The notes: generated by a model not told the origin, from the letters alone. DNA of 8,167 nucleotides from Minisyncoccota bacterium (GCA_014728425.1 WJLO01000069.1:1-8167); one strand, 5' to 3'. Shown: positions 1-7,352, counted from the first letter of the stretch. Made by a program: numbers and translations.

Positions 1-65
1 GCGTGAGCCAATAAATAAATTGGTCTTAATCATACTGATTTTAAAAATATTTTTATTGGTAATAA
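1..65. other. AT-rich intergenic tail after the minus-strand operon
   Basis: No gene is visible here. Two weak inverted repeats exist: CCAAT (8-12) against ATTGG (19-23), and CCAATAAA (8-15) against TTTATTGG (52-59). Neither has a GC-rich stem followed by a T tract in the minus direction, so no convincing terminator for the upstream genes lies inside the window. Confidence 0.4.
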
Positions 66-434
66 TTAAACAGTTTTAGGTTCTTCTCTAGCAACATTGG
101 CAAATGAAGGATCAACCTTGGCAGCTTTGGCTGCTTGTGCTTGCAACGCCCCAACTTGATTTTCAGTCTCTTGTGAGTGAGCAGGATCTTGAAATTTTAA
201 AAACCATTTTGTCCATTCACTTTGGTCACCACTGGAGCCAAGATTGGAACCACCACCTTGACTCTTTGCTGCTTGAGTTAAAAATTTTTCTTTTACTTCT
301 GGTGGGGCTTGCTTTAAGTACTCCAGAGCCGTGGCAATATCTTTCAGGTCCTTGATCTTAGTCTGAATAGTTCCTTGCTTTTCTGGCCCAAATTCGTTTT
401 CTTCGGTTACGGCTACGCCTGCTGCTTCTGTCAT
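66..434 (-). CDS. hypothetical hydrophilic protein, 122 aa, last gene of the operon
   Basis: I do not recognise this protein. It has no signal peptide or membrane segment and is rich in Gln, Ala, Glu and Lys. A helical stretch (about residues 25-57, with many Lys/Glu) is followed by a Gly/Ser-rich linker (about 60-70) and a short Trp/Phe-containing patch (WTKWFLKF, about 74-81). The tail is Ala/Gln-rich and probably helical. Its ATG starts one base after the TAA of the 321-aa gene, and AAAGGA lies about 10 nt upstream inside that gene's end. Expression is therefore probably coupled, and the two proteins may act together. It could be a small cytoplasmic scaffold or partner protein, but nothing in the sequence shows a function. 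Confidence 0.75.
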   Translation of the reverse strand: MTEAAGVAVTEENEFGPEKQGTIQTKIKDLKDIATALEYLKQAPPEVKEKFLTQAAKSQGGGSNLGSSGDQSEWTKWFLKFQDPAHSQETENQVGALQAQAAKAAKVDPSFANVAREEPKTV

Positions 435-435
435 T

Positions 436-1401
436 TTAAGGATTTCCTTTAATTGCTAACTGTGAGGTTTGGTTCTTTTCTCTTGCTTCTAGACTTAAAT
501 CGATCGGACCTAAAGGAATCTCATCATCAGGGTCGTCAACAAAAAACAATATAACATGACCGCGAGTTTTAGGACTCCACACTTGACCTTCTCTAATCAC
601 TTCTGGCGAACCACCAAACTGTTTTTTCACCCAAGCTGCTGGCCCAGCATCACCAACTACTCCAACTACTGCTAGCTGTTCACTGGGATTAATCATGATC
701 ATTTTACGCCACTTATACCAAGGTTTCAACTCTTGATAATTGCTGTTCCAATCTGGCAAATATAAAGTTTGTACTGCAAAATAATACTTTTCTCTCATAA
801 TTGACTGACTAGTTAACTGACCATTTTCAGTAAACCAACCAAAAGCACCACGGTTAGGAGCTAAGCCAGCCTGTTGATAAGCATCATGATCAGTTAATTT
901 ATCATTAGGGAATCGCCGCAGGTGTTGTTCACTCCCCATAATTCCAATACTATGATTTAGGCGATGACTGTCAAGCTCAGCAGTAACAGCAAAACCTAAA
1001 ATATCAGTCAACTGTTGTTCTAAATACAACTCAGCTTCTTTGTCTAAATGACCTACTGGCCCATGAGCAAAACCAATCATCTTGTTGATGATTTCTTGAT
1101 ATTCTTCATTAGTTACTTGAGCTAACCAGTCGTCTTTTTTTTCTTCAGCAATGGCTTGGAGTTGTTCCTGAGCTTGCACTTCTGCTGGCTGATTCATAGC
1201 AACCTGACCCGCTAAAGAAATTGCTGCCAATAACTGCTGGGAAGCATCTTTTAAATCCTCAAGTTCTAAGTCATGTTCTTGCAACCAAACTGCTACATCT
1301 TGATGCTTGGCCAAGATTTGCTTTTTCAACTCCTGAGCATAAATTTGCAACTGCTGAGTCTTAGTAGAACTATTGGTAGAGGCAGGTTGTTTTTTAACCA
1401 T
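436..1401 (-). CDS. orphan protein, 321 aa, with a GDAGPAAW / GGSPEV C-terminal motif
   Basis: There is no confident family. Residues 1-95 are charged, Gln/Glu/Lys-rich and likely helical or coiled-coil, with no signal peptide or membrane segment. The rest looks globular. A central block (about 136-175) holds LNHSIGIMGSEQHLRRFP. The C-terminal part (about 220-290) reads as beta-strands around GDAGPAAW (250-257) and GGSPEV (263-268), followed by HVILFFVDDPDDE. The GDxGPxxW...G.SPEV pattern reminds me of double-psi beta-barrel proteins that act on polysaccharide or peptidoglycan, where the Asp can be catalytic. That is an inference from a short motif, and the lack of a signal peptide argues against an extracellular enzyme. 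The ATG follows the TAG of the HD-domain gene by 4 nt and the stop is 1 nt before the next ATG, so it is a middle gene of the operon. Confidence 0.8.
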   Translation of the reverse strand: MVKKQPASTNSSTKTQQLQIYAQELKKQILAKHQDVAVWLQEHDLELEDLKDASQQLLAAISLAGQVAMNQPAEVQAQEQLQAIAEEKKDDWLAQVTNEEYQEIINKMIGFAHGPVGHLDKEAELYLEQQLTDILGFAVTAELDSHRLNHSIGIMGSEQHLRRFPNDKLTDHDAYQQAGLAPNRGAFGWFTENGQLTSQSIMREKYYFAVQTLYLPDWNSNYQELKPWYKWRKMIMINPSEQLAVVGVVGDAGPAAWVKKQFGGSPEVIREGQVWSPKTRGHVILFFVDDPDDEIPLGPIDLSLEAREKNQTSQLAIKGNP

Positions 1402-1405
1402 ATAA

Positions 1406-1990
1406 CTAAAGATTTATTGCTATTTCAGTTTGTAATTGAGTTAAAAACTGCTCAACAAACTGATGACGATCGCAAGCTAATTGTTGGCCGGTTTTAGTAT
1501 TCATCAGACCTTTTAATAATAACAGTTTTTCCTTGATATGATCAATTGATCTTGTTAATGATCGCTGATGAGTTTCTCCATAGGCAAAACATCGAGCCAG
1601 CCCAACAGCACCTAAAGCATCAAGTCTATCAGCATCTTGGATAACCTGTTCTTCCAAAGTAACTGCTGGCTGACGACCACTAAAACTATGTTTGGCAATA
1701 CAGTTCACAACTTGCTCAACAACCTCAGGTTCAACCGGCAAAGATTGGAGAAAATCTCGGGCAAGTTTTGCTCCTGCTAGCGCATGATCTTGCTTGGCTG
1801 TTGGCCGAGCTAAATCATGTAACCAAGCTGCTAATTCTACTACCAACAAATTTGCCTGTTCTTCTTTTGCCAAATACTTGGCTAATTGCCAGACCCGATA
1901 AGTATGGTCCCAATCATGGCCAGAACCGGCTCCAGTAAGTGTCTGTTTAGCCTTAGCTCGCACCCGATCAATTAATTGTTGTGATGTCAT
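1406..1990 (-). CDS. HD-domain metal-dependent phosphohydrolase, 194 aa
   Basis: This is an HD-superfamily protein of the YedJ-like type (small cytoplasmic phosphohydrolases of mostly unknown substrate). Visible metal-site residues are H29 in GHDWDH, H58-D59 in WLHDLARP, and D121 in QDADRLDALGA. H101 in KHSFSG is also typical. The C-terminal stretch KEKLLLLKGLMNT...RHQFVEQFL matches the usual end of this subfamily, so the protein looks full length. The ATG starts 9 nt after the gltX stop codon and has no clear Shine-Dalgarno sequence, which suggests translational coupling to gltX. The substrate cannot be read from the sequence; nucleotides or phosphorylated small molecules are the general expectation for the family. 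Confidence 0.9.
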   Translation of the reverse strand: MTSQQLIDRVRAKAKQTLTGAGSGHDWDHTYRVWQLAKYLAKEEQANLLVVELAAWLHDLARPTAKQDHALAGAKLARDFLQSLPVEPEVVEQVVNCIAKHSFSGRQPAVTLEEQVIQDADRLDALGAVGLARCFAYGETHQRSLTRSIDHIKEKLLLLKGLMNTKTGQQLACDRHQFVEQFLTQLQTEIAINL

Positions 1991-1999
1991 GATTATTAC

Positions 2000-3499
2000 T
2001 TAGGAAACAACTGCCTGTAAAAACTGGCTGGCTTGTTCTAGTCGTTGCAGACTTTTGGTCCGGCCTAAAACCTGCATCACCGCAAATAATGGTGGTGTAA
2101 AACGTTCTGCTGTCACTGCCGATCTTAAAGCCATAAATAAATCCCGGTGTTTCCAGCCTAGCTCATCTGCATAGTCACGAATGGTTTGCTCCCAGCTTTC
2201 AGCAGTCCAAGGATCTAGTTTAGCTAAGCGCTGCTTAATAATAGTTAATGCTTGAATCATTTCTTTTACTGAGTGTTTTTGTAATAAGTCTGCCTGATCA
2301 TAATCTAGTTCTGGGGCAAAATAAAAACCAAGCAATTCTGGTATTTCTTTTAAGAGCTTTAAGCGCTGCTGAGCCAAACCCAAAGCCTTTTTAAACAAAC
2401 TTGGCTGCTTGTTCAGCCAAACTAGCACCTGTTTGGCTGCTGCTTGATCATCTTGAGCAACCACCCATTCAGCCCAAGCTCTTACTTCCTTAACCAATGC
2501 TGATAAAGATTTTTTACGCAGATACAAACCATTTAACCACTGCAATTTAGCAACATCAAAAACTGGAGCTTTAAAATTTAATTGCGACCACGCAAAGTTT
2601 TTCACCATCTCTTCTTTAGTAAAAACCTCTTGATCTTCGTGAGGTTTCCAAACCAGTAAAGCTAAAAAGTTTAGCAAGGCTTCTTTTAAATAACCTTGTT
2701 TCCGATACCACCATAAAGAAGTGTTGCCCTTGCGTTTAGATAGTTTTGATTTATCTGGATTCCTCAGTGTTGGGCTATGAATCATCACTGGTACTGACCA
2801 ACCAAAATATTGATATAACAAAACATGTTTTGGAGCTGATGACAGCCATTCCTCCCCGCGCAACATGTGAGTAATCTTCATTAAATGATCATCAACCACT
2901 ACTGCTAAATGGTAAGTAGGAAAGCCATCAGATTTTAAAATAACTTGATCATCCACAATATTAGAATCAAACTCAACTTTACCGCGCAGCAGATCATTAA
3001 CAATGATTTGCTGATCATTGGGAATTTTCATTCTAATCACTGCTTTTTCTCCATTCTTAAGCCGACGAGCAACTTCAGTTTTAGATAAACCACAACAATG
3101 GCGATCATATTTAGGGGGCTGATCAGCTTGTTGCTGCTGTTTTCTCATCTTGGCCAGTCGTGTTGGCGAACAAAAACAATAATATGCTTGATCCTGATCA
3201 ATAAGCTGTTGCGCATACTGCTGATAAATCTTTAATCGTTCAGATTGACGATAAGGACCATAATCACCTAAGTGTTTAGGGCTTTCATCTGGTTCTATTT
3301 CTAACCAAGATAAAGCCTGATAAATCACTTGCTCTGCCCCCTCTACAGCCCGTTTTTGATCTGTGTCTTCAATGCGCAAAACAAATTGGCCCTGATGTTT
3401 ATGAGCGTAAACCCAGTTTAACAAAGCCTGAAAAGCCGTGCCTACATGAGGATAACCAGTAGGAGAAGGGGCTACTCGAGTACGAATTAATTGGGTCAT
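2000..3499 (-). CDS. gltX: glutamyl-tRNA synthetase
   Basis: Class I aminoacyl-tRNA synthetase charging tRNA-Glu (and possibly tRNA-Gln, which would need GatCAB elsewhere) in the cytoplasm. The N-terminal Rossmann domain opens with RTRVAPSPTGYPHVGTA; its HIGH-type signature is HVGT at 18-21. RIEDTD (42-47) is the usual GluRS block. C108, C110 and C135 match the spacing of three zinc ligands in E. coli GluRS; a Gly stands where the His ligand would be, with C136 nearby. The KMSKS-type loop is KLSKR (252-256). The C-terminal third is the helical anticodon-binding domain and ends in a typical GluRS tail. The length of 499 aa is normal. The GAGGT upstream is about 12 nt from the ATG, a long spacing. 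Confidence 0.97.
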   Translation of the reverse strand: MTQLIRTRVAPSPTGYPHVGTAFQALLNWVYAHKHQGQFVLRIEDTDQKRAVEGAEQVIYQALSWLEIEPDESPKHLGDYGPYRQSERLKIYQQYAQQLIDQDQAYYCFCSPTRLAKMRKQQQQADQPPKYDRHCCGLSKTEVARRLKNGEKAVIRMKIPNDQQIIVNDLLRGKVEFDSNIVDDQVILKSDGFPTYHLAVVVDDHLMKITHMLRGEEWLSSAPKHVLLYQYFGWSVPVMIHSPTLRNPDKSKLSKRKGNTSLWWYRKQGYLKEALLNFLALLVWKPHEDQEVFTKEEMVKNFAWSQLNFKAPVFDVAKLQWLNGLYLRKKSLSALVKEVRAWAEWVVAQDDQAAAKQVLVWLNKQPSLFKKALGLAQQRLKLLKEIPELLGFYFAPELDYDQADLLQKHSVKEMIQALTIIKQRLAKLDPWTAESWEQTIRDYADELGWKHRDLFMALRSAVTAERFTPPLFAVMQVLGRTKSLQRLEQASQFLQAVVS

Positions 3500-3511
3500 T
3501 AAAACTTTCTT

Positions 3512-3530
3512 ACCTCAATCACAAAATATA
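3512..3530 (-). promoter_or_regulatory. possible gltX -10 box and Shine-Dalgarno
   Basis: In the 56-nt gap before gltX the minus strand carries TATATT (3525-3530), then GAGGT (3512-3516), then ATG at 3499. The -35 is poor: TTGATT lies 14 bp upstream, which is too close. Transcription could instead run through from the membrane-protein gene, since no terminator is seen between the two. Confidence 0.25.
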
Positions 3531-3555
3531 GTTAATTAATTAAAAATCAAGGTGT

Positions 3556-4650
3556 TTAGTTATTAATTGAGTTGTCAACCTCTCTAGGATCTAAAGCTGG
3601 CACATAGCCTAAAAAACCACTATCACCTTTAAAAACATAAATTGGTTGCAAAAACTGTTGTTCAGTCAAACTATCAAAATAACCTAACTCAACCTGACGA
3701 ATTACTGCTTCTTCCTGTTCACCTGCAGCAACAATATAACCCTCACCAGCCTGCAAAATCTTCCAAGCCTGTTGACTACTGCGCAAAGGATAGGTTTCCA
3801 CAATGGTTTTATCTACTGGATGATAATAATATTTAAGCTGCACAATACTATTATCTCCTTTTAAAGCACCAGCAATGATCGCTTGAATGGTGCCTTGATT
3901 GGCCTGAGATGTATACATTTGATATTTGCCATCTACAGGCACGCGATTAAGATTTACTTCAATAAAATCAGCATCAGATAATGAAGCAGCCGTACCTAAA
4001 TCATTACCTAACGCTTTTAAATATCTAATGTCACCAGCAGCAGTAGCTACATCTGCTGGCAAGAGATCTGCTTTTCTTAAAAAAGTCTTAACCCGGGACA
4101 CAGCCTCAAAATCATCAGGTAAATTATTTTTCAATAACAGTTCTGGTCTGGTTAAATAATCAGTGGTTAGGGTAAAGTTGTGGTTTTGCACATCAATCTC
4201 AAACACTGCTTCTAAAGGTTGAGATTTAGTCCACCGATAAGTGCGGGAATCTAAGACTTCTGGCTCAAAAATAAAATTATAACTAGCAGCAATTTGACGA
4301 ACTTGTTCATCTGCCAAAAGGCTTGGGCTAGATTTAGGCATTAAAAAAACTTTAGCCCGATCACCAAAACTAGGAATCCGCCCATCAGCAGTTTCCAATG
4401 TATAGCTTTGCGGTTTTTTTACTTCAGTTTTGGCAGGAAACTCAATTGGTGGCAACTTACCAAAACCAACTGTAGGTGGAGGTGGTGGTTCTGGATGAGT
4501 AGCTTGCCAAAAACCCACCAAAGCTGATAAAAATATTCTACCTACCATTAACACCACTAAACCAATCAAGCTAAATTTCACAGCCTGCCGGCCAATCTTG
4601 GTTACATCAGTTAAACTTGGGCCAGTGGGTTGGTGTTTAACGGTTTTCAT
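3556..4650 (-). CDS. single-pass membrane protein with extracytoplasmic domain, 364 aa
   Basis: A short basic N-terminus is followed by one membrane segment (about residues 26-48, with an unusual Arg at 38 inside it). A proline-rich PEPPPPP linker (about 53-59) and a large soluble domain follow, so the topology is N-in, C-out. The domain ends with QVELGYFDSLTEQQFLQPIY followed by VFKGDSGFLGYVPAL. This resembles the end of YycI/YycH-type envelope regulators built from PepSY-like folds, but that is a faint similarity and I would not name the gene. I chose ATG 4650 because the only upstream in-frame start is a TTG at 4701 overlapping dacA by 17 nt. The upstream signal is a weak AAAGAAA. It lies 34 nt after the D-Ala-D-Ala carboxypeptidase gene, which suggests an envelope or cell-wall role. 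Confidence 0.85.
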   Translation of the reverse strand: MKTVKHQPTGPSLTDVTKIGRQAVKFSLIGLVVLMVGRIFLSALVGFWQATHPEPPPPPTVGFGKLPPIEFPAKTEVKKPQSYTLETADGRIPSFGDRAKVFLMPKSSPSLLADEQVRQIAASYNFIFEPEVLDSRTYRWTKSQPLEAVFEIDVQNHNFTLTTDYLTRPELLLKNNLPDDFEAVSRVKTFLRKADLLPADVATAAGDIRYLKALGNDLGTAASLSDADFIEVNLNRVPVDGKYQMYTSQANQGTIQAIIAGALKGDNSIVQLKYYYHPVDKTIVETYPLRSSQQAWKILQAGEGYIVAAGEQEEAVIRQVELGYFDSLTEQQFLQPIYVFKGDSGFLGYVPALDPREVDNSINN

Positions 4651-4684
4651 TTTATAATTTTCTTTACTAAAAATTCTGACTACT

Positions 4685-5644
4685 TCATTGCTGCTGAGCA
4701 ATAGCTCTATTGTAATCTACCCAATAATAATTGGCAAAAATCCAGTTAATGATCTTTTTAGTATCAGCATAGCGATGTTGACTGTTCATTACTACAATCA
4801 ACAACTGCTGAGCATTAGTTTCTAGTTGAGTGATCAGCACTTCGCCAGCTAGTTCAGTGGTGCCGGTTTTTATTCCCACTACTCCAGCTTCGCTAGTTAA
4901 TAGACTATTGGTGTTAACTAAGTAATGATTGATCTTGCCAGTAATATCAGTGACTGCGATTTTTGGGGTAGCTACTAAATTACGTAAAAACTCATCTTGC
5001 ATTAATGCCTGAGCTAAAATAGCTAAGTCATGAGCAGTGGTTAATTGCTCTGGATGATCAAATCCTGAAGGGTTTTTAAAATGAGACTGATCTAAATGCA
5101 AATCCTGAGCTTTTTGATTCATAGCTTTGATAAAACCTTCATAGCCTTGAGGATGGTGATTGGCTAAAGTGTAAGCAGCATCATTGCCAGAATTAACTAA
5201 CAAGCCTGTTAATAAATTAGCCACACTGATCTTTTCCTGCAACTGCAAGCCCATGCCATTGCCTTCGGTAGAAGCCTCTGACTCTACTGTTAAAACCTGA
5301 TCCAAAGCATAAGTTTCTCTAGCTACTAAGGCAGTAATCATCTTGGTGGTAGAAGCAGGATAAAGCAGTTGTTGGTTGTTCTTGCTCAATAACACTGCTG
5401 CTGTAGGTAAATCAATTACATAAACTGCTTGAGCAGAAACACTAGCAGTAAAATCAGCAAATAAATTGGCTTGGGCTGAAGCAGTGGCTGTTTGAACTGC
5501 TAGCAGGCCTGGTTCTAACAAAGTAATTGGCTGCTGATGAATACTTGGTAAGGTTAATTGTTGAGCTGATTGCACACTAGTAATCAAGCTAAGTAACAAA
5601 ATCAGCACAATAGTAAGGTATTGGTCCCAGCGTAGTTTTGGCAC
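4685..5644 (-). CDS. dacA: D-alanyl-D-alanine carboxypeptidase (peptidase S11, PBP5-like)
   Basis: A secreted or membrane-anchored serine peptidase that trims the terminal D-Ala from peptidoglycan stem peptides. The three penicillin-binding motifs are present in order: STTK (S98 nucleophile, K101), SGN (152-154) and KTG (259-261). The local contexts YPASTTKMITALVA, NSGNDAAYTLA and GIKTGTT are typical of S11 enzymes. A hydrophobic segment at about 10-25 is a signal peptide or anchor. The protein stops soon after the catalytic domain (319 aa), so it lacks the C-terminal beta domain and amphipathic anchor of E. coli PBP5; the uncleaved N-terminal segment may anchor it. The start is GTG, needed to keep the signal segment. 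A -10-like TACAAT lies 6 nt upstream and there is no Shine-Dalgarno. The symbol is by family analogy. Confidence 0.93.
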   Translation of the reverse strand: MPKLRWDQYLTIVLILLLSLITSVQSAQQLTLPSIHQQPITLLEPGLLAVQTATASAQANLFADFTASVSAQAVYVIDLPTAAVLLSKNNQQLLYPASTTKMITALVARETYALDQVLTVESEASTEGNGMGLQLQEKISVANLLTGLLVNSGNDAAYTLANHHPQGYEGFIKAMNQKAQDLHLDQSHFKNPSGFDHPEQLTTAHDLAILAQALMQDEFLRNLVATPKIAVTDITGKINHYLVNTNSLLTSEAGVVGIKTGTTELAGEVLITQLETNAQQLLIVVMNSQHRYADTKKIINWIFANYYWVDYNRAIAQQQ

Positions 5645-5650
5645 ACAATT

Positions 5651-5656
5651 ATTGTA
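5651..5656 (-). promoter_or_regulatory. candidate -10 box for leaderless dacA
   Basis: TACAAT on the minus strand ends 6 nt before the GTG start, so transcription would begin at or next to the start codon. No good -35 is seen 15-18 bp upstream, which keeps this tentative. The aspS-dacA gap (79 nt) has no strong terminator, so read-through from aspS is also possible. Confidence 0.35.
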
Positions 5657-5723
5657 ACGGAGTTAAACAGTTTAAACCACCTGGGTTATGCTTTACTAGT
5701 TAAAAACACCAGCCTGTTCACTC

Positions 5724-7154
5724 TTATGCTGATGACGACTTTTCAGTATCTATAACTTGTAGTCCCAGTTCCGCCAACTGCTCCTGACTCACCTTACTTG
5801 GTGCAGTCATTACTGCAGTTCTGCCAGTAGAAGTCATAGGGAAAGCAATGGTTTCTTTAACAGAAGTTTCTTGAGCTAGTACCATTACCAAGCGATCTAA
5901 GCCTAAAGCAATGCCTCCATGAGGAGGAGTGCCCAACTTAAAAGCTTCTAGCATATGGCCAATGCTGGTTTCGATTTCTTGATCAGAATAACCCATGATC
6001 TTAAAGGTCTGTTTTAAGATTTCTGGTCGGTGAGCACGAATACTACCACCACCTACTTCATAACCATTACAAACCAAGTCATATTGATCAGTAATAATCT
6101 TGTCAATGTTTTTACCAGCCAAATGATCTTTAATAAACTCTGGCTCTGGATTGCTAAAAGGGTTGTGGGTAAAAGTCCAGCCACTTTTGCCATCACGAAC
6201 TTCAGCAGCATCACTGGTGTCAACTTTTTTGAAGAACGGAAACTTCACTACCCAAGCAAAGGCCAACAAACCTTGTTTTTTTTCCTGATCAGTGCGTAGA
6301 TCAAATTTATCTGCACCATATTTGTTCAAAGCCTGATCATAATCAACAACTGGAAAAGTCTGGTCTCGGAGTTGACCACCCACAGCCTTAACTGCAGTTT
6401 TAACTAAAGACTCAACCATGTTCATCACTTGAGGCTTATCAACAAAACTCATTTCTAAATCTAGTTGAGTAAACTCAAACCCTCGATCTGCCCGTAAATC
6501 TTCGTCACGAATGCAACGGGTGATCTGAAAATAGCGCTCAAAACCAGCAGTCATCAATAGTTGTTTATATTGTTGCGGGCTTTGGGGTAAGGCATAAAAC
6601 TTACCTGGTTGAAAACGAGAAGGTACAATAAAATCACGTGCACCCTCTTTGGTAGATCGAGTCAGCATTGGTGTTTCGATCTCTACAAAATCTTGTTGAT
6701 AAAGATACTCTCTAATAGCACGATTAAAAGCTGAGCGCATCTTTAAAATCTTTTGCATTCTATTGCGCCGTAAATCTAAGTAGCGATATTTTAAACGTGG
6801 TTGTTCACCAATATCTTTGCCATCGCCAGTTAAGGTAATTGGTAGTTCTTGTGCTAGGTTTAAAACTTGATATTGCTCAACTTTAACTTCTACTGCCCCA
6901 GTAGCTAAGTCTTGATTAACCATTTTGGCTGGTCGCGCTTTAACTGTGCCAATAATCTCAATTACTGATTCCACAGCAACATCTTGCAGCTGATCAACAC
7001 CTACGCACTGCACTAATCCGCTCCGATCGCGCAAATCAATAAAAGTAACTTTACCATGATCGCGTTTGGTCTGCACCCAACCCTGAAGTTTTACTTGCTG
7101 GGCTACTAAATCTAGTGTTTGTGCTGCTAAAGTACGTGAAAGATTTTTAGTCAT
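5724..7154 (-). CDS. aspS: aspartyl-tRNA synthetase, GAD domain absent
   Basis: Class II synthetase charging tRNA-Asp. Residues 1-105 form the OB-fold anticodon-binding domain (LQGWVQTKRDHGKVTFIDLRDRSG). The catalytic core starts near YRYLDLRR (123-130). It includes QSPQQ (191-195), motif 2 around RDEDLRADRGFEFTQLDLE (216-234), the bacterial-type GYEVGGGSIR (364-373), and motif 3 GIALGLDRL (414-422). Length is 476 aa against about 590 for ordinary bacterial AspRS. KYGADKFDLR (278-287) is joined by only 11 residues to FAWVVKFP (299-306), exactly where the GAD insertion normally sits. The bacterial flanking signatures and clean joint suggest domain loss, not an archaeal-type enzyme. H33 matches the His reported in non-discriminating AspRS. 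I chose ATG 7154, which fits the usual N-terminus; an in-frame TTG at 7196 would add 14 residues across the promoter. Confidence 0.97.
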   Translation of the reverse strand: MTKNLSRTLAAQTLDLVAQQVKLQGWVQTKRDHGKVTFIDLRDRSGLVQCVGVDQLQDVAVESVIEIIGTVKARPAKMVNQDLATGAVEVKVEQYQVLNLAQELPITLTGDGKDIGEQPRLKYRYLDLRRNRMQKILKMRSAFNRAIREYLYQQDFVEIETPMLTRSTKEGARDFIVPSRFQPGKFYALPQSPQQYKQLLMTAGFERYFQITRCIRDEDLRADRGFEFTQLDLEMSFVDKPQVMNMVESLVKTAVKAVGGQLRDQTFPVVDYDQALNKYGADKFDLRTDQEKKQGLLAFAWVVKFPFFKKVDTSDAAEVRDGKSGWTFTHNPFSNPEPEFIKDHLAGKNIDKIITDQYDLVCNGYEVGGGSIRAHRPEILKQTFKIMGYSDQEIETSIGHMLEAFKLGTPPHGGIALGLDRLVMVLAQETSVKETIAFPMTSTGRTAVMTAPSKVSQEQLAELGLQVIDTEKSSSA

Positions 7155-7161
7155 AGCCTGT

Positions 7162-7190
7162 ATTATAGTCAAGTAAGAAGAAATTTTCAG
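7162..7190 (-). promoter_or_regulatory. aspS promoter, predicted leaderless start
   Basis: On the minus strand CTGAAA (7185-7190, 4/6 match to TTGACA) is followed after 17 bp by a perfect TATAAT (7162-7167). Seven bases then separate it from the ATG at 7154. The expected transcription start falls on or next to the A of the ATG, and no Shine-Dalgarno is present, so aspS is probably read from a leaderless mRNA. The TATAAT match and 17-bp spacing are seen directly; leaderlessness is inferred. Confidence 0.65.
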
Positions 7191-7216
7191 CTCCAATTAT
7201 CTTACTTAATAAATTC

Positions 7217-7240
7217 ATCAGCTTAAAAAGCTGGGCTGAT
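7217..7240. repeat. nested inverted repeat upstream of aspS
   Basis: CAGCTT (7219-7224) pairs with AAGCTG (7228-7233) around a 3-nt loop. Alternatively, ATCAGC (7217-7222) pairs with GCTGAT (7235-7240). The element lies upstream of both divergent promoters, so it is more likely a protein-binding site than an RNA structure. The rest of 7191-7314 is AT-rich with another short repeat (TAGCAA 7276-7281 / TTGCTA 7292-7297) and no gene that I can see. Confidence 0.35.
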
Positions 7241-7314
7241 TGTTGGTAGATTTTGGCTAATAGTAAAAAGCATACTAGCAACTTTAACAGCTTGCTAATA
7301 ACTATATTTTGAGC

Positions 7315-7350
7315 TTGACAAAGCTTTGTTGGTTATTTTAGGATAATAAT
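7315..7350 (+). promoter_or_regulatory. promoter of the rightward leader/67-aa unit
   Basis: A perfect TTGACA (7315-7320) is followed by TAGGAT (7339-7344) at 18 bp, or by the better hexamer GATAAT (7342-7347) at 21 bp. Either choice places the start of transcription at about 7351-7354, on the ATG of the leader ORF at 7353. A 10-bp palindrome, CAAAGCTTTG (7319-7328), overlaps the end of the -35 and could be an operator. Confidence 0.5.
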
Positions 7351-7352
7351 TC

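Noticed and set aside
8..59. Hairpin terminator for the minus-strand operon
   Set aside because: Stems are short and AT-rich and no T tract follows on the minus strand.
104..355. Plus-strand open frame of 83 codons
   Set aside because: It lies wholly opposite the 122-aa gene, which is coupled to its operon and has a ribosome-binding site.
1273..1497. Plus-strand open frame of 74 codons
   Set aside because: It is antisense across two operon genes and has no ribosome-binding site or protein-like composition.
3642..4159. Plus-strand open frames at 3642-3836 and 3926-4159
   Set aside because: Both are shadows of the membrane-protein gene without start signals.
4651..4701. An upstream TTG start for the membrane protein, overlapping dacA
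   Set aside because: Rare start codon with no ribosome-binding site; ATG 4650 gives a normal short basic N-terminus before the membrane segment.
6030..6299. Plus-strand open frame of 89 codons
   Set aside because: It lies opposite the conserved catalytic part of aspS.
7155..7196. An upstream TTG start for aspS, adding 14 residues
   Set aside because: The extension overlaps the TATAAT/CTGAAA promoter, uses a rare start and lies outside the usual AspRS N-terminus; ATG 7154 fits better.
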